The notes under the pieces: generated by a model
Database searches by the model: none
Seen by the model: the letters and a program-made list of their open reading frames with translations, nothing else
Told to the model about the DNA's origin: nothing
Assembly: GCA_029934775.1 (NCBI GenBank)
Contig: JAOZLO010000176.1
Coordinates: 1-6,257 of the forward strand
Source: Desulfocapsaceae bacterium
Lineage (GTDB): Bacteria; Desulfobacterota; Desulfobulbia; Desulfobulbales; Desulfocapsaceae
Direction: 5' to 3'
Length of the DNA: 6,257 nucleotides
Translations under genes and position numbers: made by a program
Shown: in pieces, positions 1-6,257 of the stretch
Layout: every line of letters starts with the position of its first letter
How positions within the stretch are numbered: the stretch's first letter is position 1

Positions 1-287
1 ACCTGGATTTCATCAAAAAAAATCAAAGTATCCTGACTCGATATCTTTTTCCCGTAATACAGGCTTAAATTTTCTATGATATCAGCAGGGCTTAAATTCT
101 TTTTAAACAGCTCCCCCAGACCAGGATTCTGTTCAAAATTGAATTTAACAAAATTGCCATACTCTCTCGCACCAAACGCCTCTACAAGGTATGTTTTACC
201 AACCTGCCTTGCACCTTGAAGCAATAATGGTTTGCGCCTGCGATTACTTTTCCAGGCCAGCAATTTTGGATAAATCGTTCTTTTCAA
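1..287 (-). CDS. AAA_14 / DUF4143-type ATPase, N-terminal part (runs off the left edge)
   Basis: Minus-strand frame open from TTG at 287-285 to the window edge (95 codons plus two bases). It starts MKRTIYPKLLAWK and contains a P-loop, GARQVGKT, at about residues 25-32, and a Walker B-like LIFFDEIQ at about 88-95, the last visible residues. This layout (a KR.IYP.LL.WK opening, a GARQVGKT P-loop, then FDEIQ) is typical of the AAA_14 domain at the N-terminus of bacterial and archaeal ATPases that usually carry a C-terminal DUF4143. The rest of the protein, about three quarters by family length, lies outside the window. TTG is chosen because the frame holds no ATG or GTG between it and an upstream in-frame TAA, a GGGGA ribosome site sits 7 nt before it, and the protein then starts where the family does. 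Such ATPases are common accessory genes of poorly known role. A link to the restriction genes is not shown: a 68-base gap and a possible promoter separate it from them. Confidence 0.85.
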   Translation of the reverse strand, partial: MKRTIYPKLLAWKSNRRRKPLLLQGARQVGKTYLVEAFGAREYGNFVKFNFEQNPGLGELFKKNLSPADIIENLSLYYGKKISSQDTLIFFDEIQ

Positions 288-294
288 TTCGCTA

Positions 295-299
295 TCCCC
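295..299 (-). promoter_or_regulatory. Ribosome binding site deciding the TTG start of the AAA_14 gene
   Basis: GGGGA lies 7 nt upstream of the TTG at 287-285. It supports this unusual start in a frame that has no ATG or GTG after the preceding stop. A 9-residue ATG frame (313-284, MYNYLGIAN then TGA) ends by overlapping this TTG. It could be a translationally coupled leader, but is more likely chance. Confidence 0.6.
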
Positions 300-311
300 A
301 AATAATTGTAC

Positions 312-340
312 ATTTTAACACAAATTATCTCCAGTTTAAC
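312..340 (-). promoter_or_regulatory. Candidate promoter for the AAA_14 gene
   Basis: A TAAAAT hexamer at 317-312 resembles a sigma-70 -10 box. With a 17-bp spacer the -35 position (340-335) reads GTTAAA, which matches TTGACA at only 3 of 6 positions. It lies about 25 bases upstream of the TTG start, a suitable distance. The weak -35 box suggests either an activated promoter or a chance match in AT-rich DNA. Confidence 0.3.
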
Positions 341-344
341 GCAA
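314..344 (-). repeat. Pair of TTGYGTTAAA direct repeats, 21 bp apart
   Basis: On the minus strand TTGCGTTAAA (344-335) and TTGTGTTAAA (323-314) match at 9 of 10 positions. Their starts are 21 bp apart, about two helical turns, so both would face the same side of the DNA. They overlap the candidate -35 and -10 regions, a placement expected of an operator. Two short copies in AT-rich DNA could also be chance. Confidence 0.3.
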
Positions 345-355
345 CAAGTGCCAGC

Positions 356-1264
356 TTATTTATAGAAAAAAAGTAAAATAATAAGAAAAAAGATCGAATT
401 CCCGGAAAGCCTTCGATTAATCCAGGGAGTTTCAGCGCACAATTGCGTCAAACTTAATAGGAGACATCTTGACTTTATGGCTTTGAGAGTACGCCCTTTG
501 TTATCGTTCCATTCAATCCGACCATTGGCACTTCGCCCCATGACTACAGCTGCTGCCGTAGAAGGAGAACTAAAGCTGTAATCCTGGGTGAAGCAAAAGC
601 AATTATCTTCTTTTTGCAATACTCCTGACTCAATTAGCTTTTCCCGAATATCATACATACCTCGAACATGGGTTTTCATAGAAGGGACTGATTTTAATGC
701 TGCCTGAGACCCTTCGCAAACCACAAAACCGGCTGTAGATTCAAAACCTTCAGCACTAAGCCCCTTGGCATTAAGGAAAAGCCGCCTTTTACGAGTTGCC
801 TTTGCGGATCCTGGTTTTTCAAAGGCCGAAATTCCCAGTAATGGCAAAATTTGTAGGATATGACCAAGAAACACCTCCATATCCGCCTGATCCGCCTCAT
901 TATGTGTAGGGCGTTTAGGATGGTTCTGGTTGTCAAGCGGTAAACGTTTTGCTGTATTGGCAAATTCAATCAACCGTGCTTCCAAGTATTGCACATGTGC
1001 CTTATTGAGTGCCCCTTCCTGACCGGTGACGAAAAACACCCCCCGATTCCAGAAATCTTTTTTAGAAAAATGGTTTTCCATGCGTGGTCGAACTGGATCA
1101 CCTTCACCTATGTACAACAGCTCTCCTTCTCCATCTTCTCTCGGTCCCAACAATAAATAAACCCCCGTTCTACCAAATTCTTCACGTTTCTTTACTTCTG
1201 GTAATAAAGAACGTGGAAAAATCATAGCTTTACCATTCCAGTTGGAACGTTCAATAATCCGCAA
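356..1264 (-). CDS. GIY-YIG nuclease-fold protein with C-terminal DUF4357, irregular at both ends
   Basis: Numbering from TTG at 1264, the GIY-YIG domain shows GVY at 34-36 and YIG at 51-53. A candidate catalytic arginine is R61 (in PVRPRMENH) and a candidate metal-binding glutamate is E95 (in VQYLEARL). A DUF4357 domain spans about 205-262, including FTQDYSFSSPS and VVMGRSANGRIEW. The family is a putative DNA nuclease often found beside type I restriction genes; its exact substrate is not known to me. It follows hsdR in the same direction, so it is probably the last gene of that operon. Two oddities stand out. Coding similarity continues upstream of this TTG (IRIFVANGDPDGL, 1300-1262), up to a stop at 1342-1340, but no usual start codon exists in that stretch, so a 5' frameshift is likely. 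After about residue 263 the family normally ends, but here 39 further residues run into a hydrophobic AT-rich tail ending SIFFLIILLFFYK. The gene may be decaying or may have lost its native stop. Domain assignment is firm; intactness is not. Confidence 0.8.
   Translation of the reverse strand: MRIIERSNWNGKAMIFPRSLLPEVKKREEFGRTGVYLLLGPREDGEGELLYIGEGDPVRPRMENHFSKKDFWNRGVFFVTGQEGALNKAHVQYLEARLIEFANTAKRLPLDNQNHPKRPTHNEADQADMEVFLGHILQILPLLGISAFEKPGSAKATRKRRLFLNAKGLSAEGFESTAGFVVCEGSQAALKSVPSMKTHVRGMYDIREKLIESGVLQKEDNCFCFTQDYSFSSPSTAAAVVMGRSANGRIEWNDNKGRTLKAIKSRCLLLSLTQLCAETPWINRRLSGNSIFFLIILLFFYK
386..417 (-). terminator. Weak terminator-like hairpin with T-tract inside the tail of the GIY-YIG frame
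   Basis: On the minus strand ATCGAA (417-412) pairs with TTCGAT (398-393), and six T residues follow closely (391-386). The outer stem is only 6 bp with two G-C pairs, and the loop has little further pairing, so termination would be weak. It lies within the C-terminal codons of the GIY-YIG frame. That makes sense if the functional gene originally ended near position 470 and this DNA was its 3' flank. Confidence 0.3.
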
Positions 1265-1329
1265 TCCGTCAGGGTCACCATTGGCTACAAAGATTCGGAT
1301 GGAAAAGGGGTGAGGGGGTGAGTTTCGTT

Positions 1330-1346
1330 CAAAACAGTCTTACCTC
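1330..1346 (-). promoter_or_regulatory. Ribosome site and likely original TTG start of the GIY-YIG gene, now out of frame
   Basis: GAGG (1346-1343) overlaps the TGATGA at the end of hsdR and stands 10 nt before a TTG at 1332-1330. That TTG opens NETHPLTPFP in a frame that differs from the GIY-YIG frame. One extra base in the C- and T-rich tract between about 1302 and 1319 would join it to SIRIFVANGDPDGL and give a normal family N-terminus. This arrangement would couple translation to hsdR. Confidence 0.45.
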
Positions 1347-1347
1347 A

Positions 1348-4300
1348 TCATGTTTGTGGTAAACGACCATAAACCTGTTTTCCAAGTCCTCTGGCAACTG
1401 CGTCCTGGAATTCAGGATCATTCATAAACTTTGCAAAGAGCTCTTCATTCATTTCCATACGGTCGATAAATAGTGATTCCAATACCTTTTGAAAAACAAG
1501 CTGAAATTTGTCCATGGGATTAGCCTGGGCTGCCTGCTGTAAGGAATCCACCAAAACCGCTTCTTCAACAATCTGATCAAAGAAGAATTGATCCGCTTCA
1601 TTGAAATCCGTTCCAAACCGTTCATTTATAACATTAATCAACTTAGAAAATGAAACCTTGGGCTCACTGGTAACCACACCAGACCCTGTTTCACTCGGGC
1701 CATCCAGAGCATAAGCTGTACCCTCGTTCAAACTGATCGATCCCTCACTTATTTTTTGCAGACGATAATATTCCAGCCGAACTTCATCATCAAAGTGGTA
1801 CCCCGGGCCTGATGTCCGTTTCGGTAGTTTTGGAGCCAAATGTCGCAGATAGGTGTACAGTCGTTCCAAATCACTATCCTGGTATGGAATAATTTGAGAA
1901 AGAAAGGAATAGAGATTTCGAAAAGCATATAATTTGCCACGCCATAGTTCAGCTTCTTCTTCCTCTGTTGTTTGCAGACTGCGAAAACGATCAACTGCCG
2001 GATCAAGAGTAGTATTCATTAGCTTATGGTCAGCCGCGCTCTGCCTTTCCTTGGGTTTAAAATAGACTTCACAAAATTTCAGTATCTCTTCACTTAAATA
2101 AATCCCTGATTCATCCAGTTCAGCCTTAATTTCATAAAGACGCTCCGGCTCAACACTTTCGCCCATTACTGACCCTTCATAATACTGTTTAAAAGCCTCC
2201 TGGATTTCCTGGCGATTGTTGACAAAATCCAGAATAAAAGTATCTTCTTTTAATGGGTGTATCCTGTTCAGACGTGAGAGGGTTTGTACAGCCTTGATTC
2301 CTGCAAGTCGTTTATCCACATACATCGTGTGTAACAGAGGTTGATCAAAACCGGTCTGATATTTTTCAGCTACCAGGAGCACCTGGTATTCGGCAGACGA
2401 GAATCGTTCAGACAATTCCTTTTCTCTAATGCCTTCATTCATTTCTGTTTCGGTATACGTCTTGGAAGCTATCTTATCATCGGTTACAGTACCGGAAAAT
2501 GCCACCAGGGTTTTAATCTGATATGCCTTGTCATGAATGTATCGGTCAAAACTCTGTTTATAACGAACAGCCTCAATCCTAGAGCCAGTCACAACCATGG
2601 CCTTGGCACGACCGCCAATTTTATGCCGGGTCATGGTGTTAAAATGTTCCACCATGATTTCTGTTTTCTGGGCGATATTATAAGGATGCAGGCGCATAAA
2701 CCGGGTCAAGGCTTTGGCTGCTTTTTTACGTTCAACCTGCGGATCATCGTCACAGGCCTTCAATAAACGATAGTAGGCTGTATATGTCGTATAATTGCGA
2801 AGAATGTCGATAATGAACCCTTCTTCGATGGCCTGTCGCATAGTATAGCGGTGAAAGGGAGCCCCATCACGACCAAACACAGCCACTGTTTTGTGCTTTG
2901 GAGTGGCGGTAAAGGCATAAAAGCTAAGGTTGGCCTGTTGCCCGCGTTTAGCCATGCTGCGATACAGTTCTTCAAGCTTCCCTTCTTCTTCCTCTTCAGC
3001 TCTCTTTTGCGCCTCGGCATGCAGGTCTTCACCGCCAAGGACTTCCTTGAGAGTTGTTGCGGTTTCACCGGATTGTGAACTATGAGCCTCATCAATAATC
3101 ACCGCACACTGCCTTGTTTGCAAACGACCGCTTCCCTTTTTCTCTTGCTCCTCGGCAATTTTTAGCAACTGGAGTGATACAAAAGGGAATTTTTGCAATG
3201 TAGTGATGATGATCGGTACAGCAGATTGCAATGCTTCAGCCAGTTGCCGTGAATCTTCATCAATTTTCAGAACCACACCCTGACGATGTTCAAATTGATA
3301 AATGGTATTCTGCAGTTGTTTGTCCAAGACCAGGCGATCGGTTACCACAATCACACTGGAAAAGATACGATTATCCTCGGGGTCATGCAGAGACGAAAGC
3401 CGGTGGGCCAGCCAGCCAATGGTATTACTTTTGCCGCTTCCCGCCGAATGTTCAATCAGGTAATTATGTCCCGGCCCTTCAGAAGTTGAAGCATCAATTA
3501 ATTTCCGCACAGCCCGCAACTGATGGTACCGGGGAAAGATCATTGTTTCTTTCTTAATCTTTTTCCAGGAGTCGGTAATTCGTTCTTCAGTCTGAAAATG
3601 GAGAAAACGGGCCAGCAGATCAAGCAGACTGTCCCGTTGTAGAACCTGCTCCCACAGGTAAGCCGTGCGATAGGTTGTCCCCTTTTTTGCTGGAAAATTT
3701 CCCGCTCCGCCTTTATTCCCCTGATTAAAGGGGAGAAAGTGAGTCGCTGTTCCGGCCAGACGCGTAGTCATCTGTACCGTTTCCGTATCAACGGCAAAGT
3801 GTACTAATGCACGTTTTTTAAACTCAAAAACCTTCTCCCGTGGGTCCCGGTCATACCGATATTGATGCAATCCATTTTCTACAGTCTGGCCGGTAAGAGG
3901 ATTTTTAAGCTCCAGGGTAGCAACTGGGATACCACTGACACTCAATACTACATCAAGAGATTTTTCATTTTTCGGACTGTAACGAAGCTGCCTGGTTACG
4001 CCAAGTCGATTAGCAGCATAGCGTGTTTCCAGTTCAACATTAAGACCATGAGCCGCTTTAAAAAAAGCTACCCGCAAAGTACGGCCATAGCACTTAAAGC
4101 CGTGTCGCAGCGTTGCCAGAGAACCATGGGAATCCATCCATTTGCAGAGATCCTGTATAATTCTTTCGCCGGTATTCTCACCATGCAATGCTTCCAGTTT
4201 TTTCCACTGCTTTTCCTGGGTGGTCTGGATAAAAGATAAAACAATCTCCGGAAAAACGGCTCGTTCTCTGTCAAAGGACTTATTTGGAACGTCCTCATAG

Positions 4301-4362
4301 CCATTAGCCAACAGGGTTTCTGTTAATGTTTCTTCAAAGGCAAGTTCACTGGTTGGTTTCAT
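1348..4362 (-). CDS. hsdR: Type I restriction enzyme R subunit (HsdR): nuclease and dsDNA translocase
   Basis: HsdR joins HsdM and HsdS in the cytoplasm to form the type I enzyme, which pumps unmodified DNA by ATP hydrolysis and cleaves it at a distance. The 1004 residues are close to the roughly 1000-1040 of EcoR124I-like subunits, so the gene looks complete. The N-terminal PD-(D/E)xK nuclease shows D137 and ELK at 151-153, followed by QYRY at 167-170, which may correspond to the family QxxxY motif. The conserved linker FLPFNQGNKGGAGN is near 209-222. The SF2 motor has Walker A AGSGKS (307-312), DEAH (424-427), TATP (485-488), TGFD (670-673) and the motif VI region QTLSRLNR (693-700). An acidic, probably coiled segment lies at 447-466, and a helical C-terminal domain follows. 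The ATG start has AGGA 9 nt upstream, inside the end of ptuB, and only 4 bp separate the two genes. No hsdM or hsdS is in the window; they should be upstream of ptuA or elsewhere. All key catalytic residues are present, so activity is likely if partners exist. Confidence 0.97.
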   Translation of the reverse strand: MKPTSELAFEETLTETLLANGYEDVPNKSFDRERAVFPEIVLSFIQTTQEKQWKKLEALHGENTGERIIQDLCKWMDSHGSLATLRHGFKCYGRTLRVAFFKAAHGLNVELETRYAANRLGVTRQLRYSPKNEKSLDVVLSVSGIPVATLELKNPLTGQTVENGLHQYRYDRDPREKVFEFKKRALVHFAVDTETVQMTTRLAGTATHFLPFNQGNKGGAGNFPAKKGTTYRTAYLWEQVLQRDSLLDLLARFLHFQTEERITDSWKKIKKETMIFPRYHQLRAVRKLIDASTSEGPGHNYLIEHSAGSGKSNTIGWLAHRLSSLHDPEDNRIFSSVIVVTDRLVLDKQLQNTIYQFEHRQGVVLKIDEDSRQLAEALQSAVPIIITTLQKFPFVSLQLLKIAEEQEKKGSGRLQTRQCAVIIDEAHSSQSGETATTLKEVLGGEDLHAEAQKRAEEEEEGKLEELYRSMAKRGQQANLSFYAFTATPKHKTVAVFGRDGAPFHRYTMRQAIEEGFIIDILRNYTTYTAYYRLLKACDDDPQVERKKAAKALTRFMRLHPYNIAQKTEIMVEHFNTMTRHKIGGRAKAMVVTGSRIEAVRYKQSFDRYIHDKAYQIKTLVAFSGTVTDDKIASKTYTETEMNEGIREKELSERFSSAEYQVLLVAEKYQTGFDQPLLHTMYVDKRLAGIKAVQTLSRLNRIHPLKEDTFILDFVNNRQEIQEAFKQYYEGSVMGESVEPERLYEIKAELDESGIYLSEEILKFCEVYFKPKERQSAADHKLMNTTLDPAVDRFRSLQTTEEEEAELWRGKLYAFRNLYSFLSQIIPYQDSDLERLYTYLRHLAPKLPKRTSGPGYHFDDEVRLEYYRLQKISEGSISLNEGTAYALDGPSETGSGVVTSEPKVSFSKLINVINERFGTDFNEADQFFFDQIVEEAVLVDSLQQAAQANPMDKFQLVFQKVLESLFIDRMEMNEELFAKFMNDPEFQDAVARGLGKQVYGRLPQT

Positions 4363-4366
4363 AATG

Positions 4367-4996
4367 TCAAGTCCTGGCTAGTCTTTTCCGCAGCCAATAA
4401 ACGACCACCATACAGTACGGTTGAAACATTCCATCATCAGGTGTTGTCCATTGAGTGATATAGCGTTGTAATACTCCTCTACCCAATGATCCGGGGCGTA
4501 ATACTTGAATGAAGCTATCAAGCATAGCCTTTCTGTTACGGACAAGTTGAGGGTGGTTGAGGTTCAGAACATCATTCAGCTCGAAGTCCAACACATCATT
4601 ATCGGATTTAATTACCCCGTTTCCCAAGAATTTAATCTGCTGTTCGATATGCTGGGCAGGGTCAGTGGGATTCATACAAAAATCACGATCACCCTTGCAG
4701 GTATCGCAATGTTGCTCATGAGGAGAAAAACCTTCACCACCCATACACACGCCAAGTAAGTTTTTATAATCCAGCTGCTCATTCGGATAATTAGATTGGC
4801 AGTGCCAGTGCTCAATTTTCATTTTACCGACTTCAGAACGAATTCTTTGCATACAATAGGCACACAGACAACCCTGCTCCGTAACCAGACACTCTCTTAA
4901 CGCCTGTTTATCTCCATAGTTATCATAACCAGCGTGCGCTGAACATCGATGCTCTACGAGTGAAGCCGGTTCGTTGTTCTTGTGGATATTCTTCAC
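4367..4996 (-). CDS. ptuB: PtuB-like HNH endonuclease (TIGR02646 family), Septu / retron effector
   Basis: This 209-residue protein matches the PtuB / TIGR02646 HNH family in plan. The opening MKNIHKNNEPASL resembles the family start, and YDNYGDKQALR (24-34) is followed by a zinc-knuckle-type CAYC (45-48). IEHWH (61-65) carries the first histidine of the HNH core, NLLGVC (79-84) the asparagine region, and HCDTC (96-100) a second probable zinc ligand pair. The typical ending FQPYCMVVVYWLRK is at 191-204. In characterised Septu and type I-A retron systems, PtuB is the nuclease arm held in check by the PtuA ATPase and released on infection to damage nucleic acid. The GTG start at 4996 overlaps the ptuA stop as GTGA, with AAGG 6 nt upstream, indicating translational coupling and a shared complex. 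The stop is 4 bp before hsdR. The catalytic set looks intact. The general HNH fold is certain; the assignment as PtuB rests on the family features together with the ptuA partner. Confidence 0.92.
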   Translation of the reverse strand: MKNIHKNNEPASLVEHRCSAHAGYDNYGDKQALRECLVTEQGCLCAYCMQRIRSEVGKMKIEHWHCQSNYPNEQLDYKNLLGVCMGGEGFSPHEQHCDTCKGDRDFCMNPTDPAQHIEQQIKFLGNGVIKSDNDVLDFELNDVLNLNHPQLVRNRKAMLDSFIQVLRPGSLGRGVLQRYITQWTTPDDGMFQPYCMVVVYWLRKRLART

Positions 4997-6257
4997 TCTG
5001 CACCTTCCAGAAATTTAATAAGAGAGGAGGCCCTGGTCAGTTCCGGGTCATTTTCTCCCAATCTTATGCGTAATTCCTGGATGTTTTTCCGGGCGGCAGC
5101 GAAGTCTTCATCATCTATCAGCTCGAAGAGATTCCCCAAACGATTGTCAATATCCTGAGTGCGTACTCGTGTCCCCATGTATTCTTCAAGAATGCGATTA
5201 GCGTCAAGTCCATAGGCCTCACTGGGGATAGTCGCATAAATCTTCCCGTTCCCATCACGATCCAGAAACCGAACACAACGAGCTTCCACTTCGCTGATTA
5301 CCAATGGGGAATGAGTTGTTGCAATAAATTGGCAGTTAGGAAAAATCTCTTTAAATCGTCGTAACACTTGCCGTTGCCACAAAGGATGAAGATGAAGTTC
5401 AATTTCATCTATCAAGATTATTGCTGCGCCTTCACTTATTGGGTCATCAAGATCCGGATTGGCAATGGAAAGACGGCGGGTAATATCAAAAAGCATGGCC
5501 AGTAACCCGCGTTCACCATCGGATAACTGGTTTAGCACCAATGGTGTACCATTTTTTTCCACCATAAAGCGCAAATTGGGCTTTTCCTCAATATGAAGAT
5601 TGCTGAATTCGGGGATAAAAGAAGTTATAACTTCCCGCAGTTTGTCAAGTATGATGCCTCCATGTTTGTGGGCGGCACTGCCACCGGTTTCTACAACCCG
5701 AAACCAGTGCATTATTTCCCGAAGTTCTACTTCACGATCATGCAGAGCAAAGCCAAAAGCATTTGCAATTGCGAATGCTTCTGTTTTTGGCAATAATTTT
5801 GGACGACCTGGAAGATGACGTCTGGGAGAAAAGAGAATAGCGATCGGCTGCTTTGGTCTTGTTTTTAGACGGCCCAGCATTTTTACATTTTCAGTACGGC
5901 CTGCTTCAAGATCACCAGTCAGTATGCGATCCTTTATCATCTCGGCAAAGGATAAGTTTTTCGCCTCTGATTGTTTTTTGGAAAGCCAGAACTGATTCCA
6001 GTGATCGCCACTTTCATCATTTGCTAAAACACGTTGTATTCCACAATGGCAAATCTGGTCTGCCACTGCAATCTGGGCCGATACATCCAAAATTTGTTTA
6101 TTATGACAGATGTCTTCATCTGTAAAACTGATGGCCTTTGATATTGATGGGGTAAACTCGGGAAGAAAGCGGGAGAAAAGGGTGGACAGTGCGTACAATA
6201 TTCCTGATTTCCCCACTCCGTTTACTCCGGCAATCAGCGTCACATCTTCTTCAAATG
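4993..6257 (-). CDS. ptuA: PtuA-like ABC/SMC-type ATPase, 5' end missing (Septu / type I-A retron)
   Basis: The frame stays open to the right edge. Before the GTG at 6243 the in-frame codons read FEED, so that GTG is an internal valine and the true start lies outside the window. A few tens of residues are probably missing. Counting from that valine, Walker A GVNGVGKS is at 6-13, the ABC-type signature LSDGER at 240-245, Walker B ILIDEIELHLHP at 276-287 and the H-loop TTHSPL at 309-314. The segment AYGLDANRILEEYM (343-356), followed by a helical C-terminus, is the pattern seen in PtuA proteins. PtuA assembles with PtuB and uses nucleotide state to control the HNH nuclease during phage infection, and in type I-A retrons it also contacts the reverse transcriptase and msDNA. 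Its TGA overlaps the ptuB start by 4 bp. Other OLD/RecF-like ATPases share the motor motifs; the adjacent TIGR02646 gene makes PtuA the best call. No promoter can be seen because the 5' end is absent. Confidence 0.92.
   Translation of the reverse strand, partial: FEEDVTLIAGVNGVGKSGILYALSTLFSRFLPEFTPSISKAISFTDEDICHNKQILDVSAQIAVADQICHCGIQRVLANDESGDHWNQFWLSKKQSEAKNLSFAEMIKDRILTGDLEAGRTENVKMLGRLKTRPKQPIAILFSPRRHLPGRPKLLPKTEAFAIANAFGFALHDREVELREIMHWFRVVETGGSAAHKHGGIILDKLREVITSFIPEFSNLHIEEKPNLRFMVEKNGTPLVLNQLSDGERGLLAMLFDITRRLSIANPDLDDPISEGAAIILIDEIELHLHPLWQRQVLRRFKEIFPNCQFIATTHSPLVISEVEARCVRFLDRDGNGKIYATIPSEAYGLDANRILEEYMGTRVRTQDIDNRLGNLFELIDDEDFAAARKNIQELRIRLGENDPELTRASSLIKFLEGAE

Noticed and set aside
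340..354. TGGCAC...TTGC resembling a sigma-54 promoter on the minus strand
   Set aside because: The GG and GC doublets are only 8 bases apart, not the required 10.
191..376. Plus-strand 61-codon frame
   Set aside because: It runs antisense across the AAA_14 N-terminus and the intergenic gap, has no recognisable domain, and the opposite strand codes a clear P-loop protein.
432..467. ATG frame coding MSPIKFDAIVR in the GIY-YIG tail
   Set aside because: Only 11 codons, with no clear ribosome site or similarity that I recognise.
2341..2766. Plus-strand 141-codon frame inside hsdR
   Set aside because: It is antisense to conserved helicase motifs of HsdR and has no family resemblance. The same reasoning removes the other plus-strand frames inside hsdR (2851-3078, 3231-3557, 3862-4239).
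2950..3020. Glutamate-rich run in HsdR as a possible repeat expansion
   Set aside because: The codons are mixed and the segment lies in a variable loop between helicase motifs; nothing shows a repeat tract at the DNA level.
2760..3095. Minus-strand 111-codon frame in another phase of hsdR
   Set aside because: It overlaps the DEAH and TATP region of HsdR in a shifted frame with no own ribosome site or domain. It is a shadow of codon bias, as are 1749-2006, 4068-4304 and 694-969.
3718..3733. CCCC-TGATTAAA-GGGG inverted repeat resembling a hairpin or small mobile repeat
   Set aside because: It encodes part of the conserved HsdR linker LPFNQGNKGG, so protein constraint explains it.

Overview
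This is a bacterial defence locus. All five protein genes lie on the minus strand and are read from the right edge towards the left. Base composition looks moderate to slightly AT-rich by eye, and two genes start with TTG and one with GTG. Shine-Dalgarno-like motifs (AGGA, AAGG, GGGGA) precede most starts. The gene content is typical accessory DNA and does not identify the phylum. No RNA gene, CRISPR array, insertion sequence or integrase is visible.

Layout in the direction of transcription: (1) 6257-4993, ptuA-like ATPase of the Septu / type I-A retron family, with its first codons beyond the window. (2) 4996-4367, ptuB-like HNH endonuclease, overlapping ptuA by 4 bp (GTGA). (3) 4362-1348, hsdR, the complete 1004-residue restriction and translocation subunit of a type I restriction-modification enzyme, starting 4 bp after the ptuB stop. 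(4) 1264-356, a GIY-YIG / DUF4357 protein that follows hsdR directly; its 5' end is out of order and its C-terminal tail is unlike the family. (5) 287-1, the N-terminal 95 codons of an AAA_14 / DUF4143-type ATPase, starting with TTG and running off the left edge.

The first three genes are packed so closely that they should share one transcript. HsdR needs HsdM and HsdS to act, and neither is in the window, so they are expected upstream of ptuA (right of 6257) or elsewhere. The likely reading is a type I restriction operon carrying an embedded PtuA-PtuB Septu module. This resembles the known habit of type I loci to carry a second-line effector, such as the anticodon nuclease PrrC, between hsdS and hsdR. 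Whether ptuAB here is stand-alone Septu or the effector part of a retron depends on whether a reverse transcriptase lies just beyond the right edge.

The left 470 bases look like a module boundary. The GIY-YIG reading frame runs into an AT-rich, family-atypical tail with a weak terminator-like hairpin. A 68-base gap follows, with a candidate promoter and a 21-bp-spaced direct repeat, and then the ATPase gene. No stretch longer than 300 bases lacks a gene.
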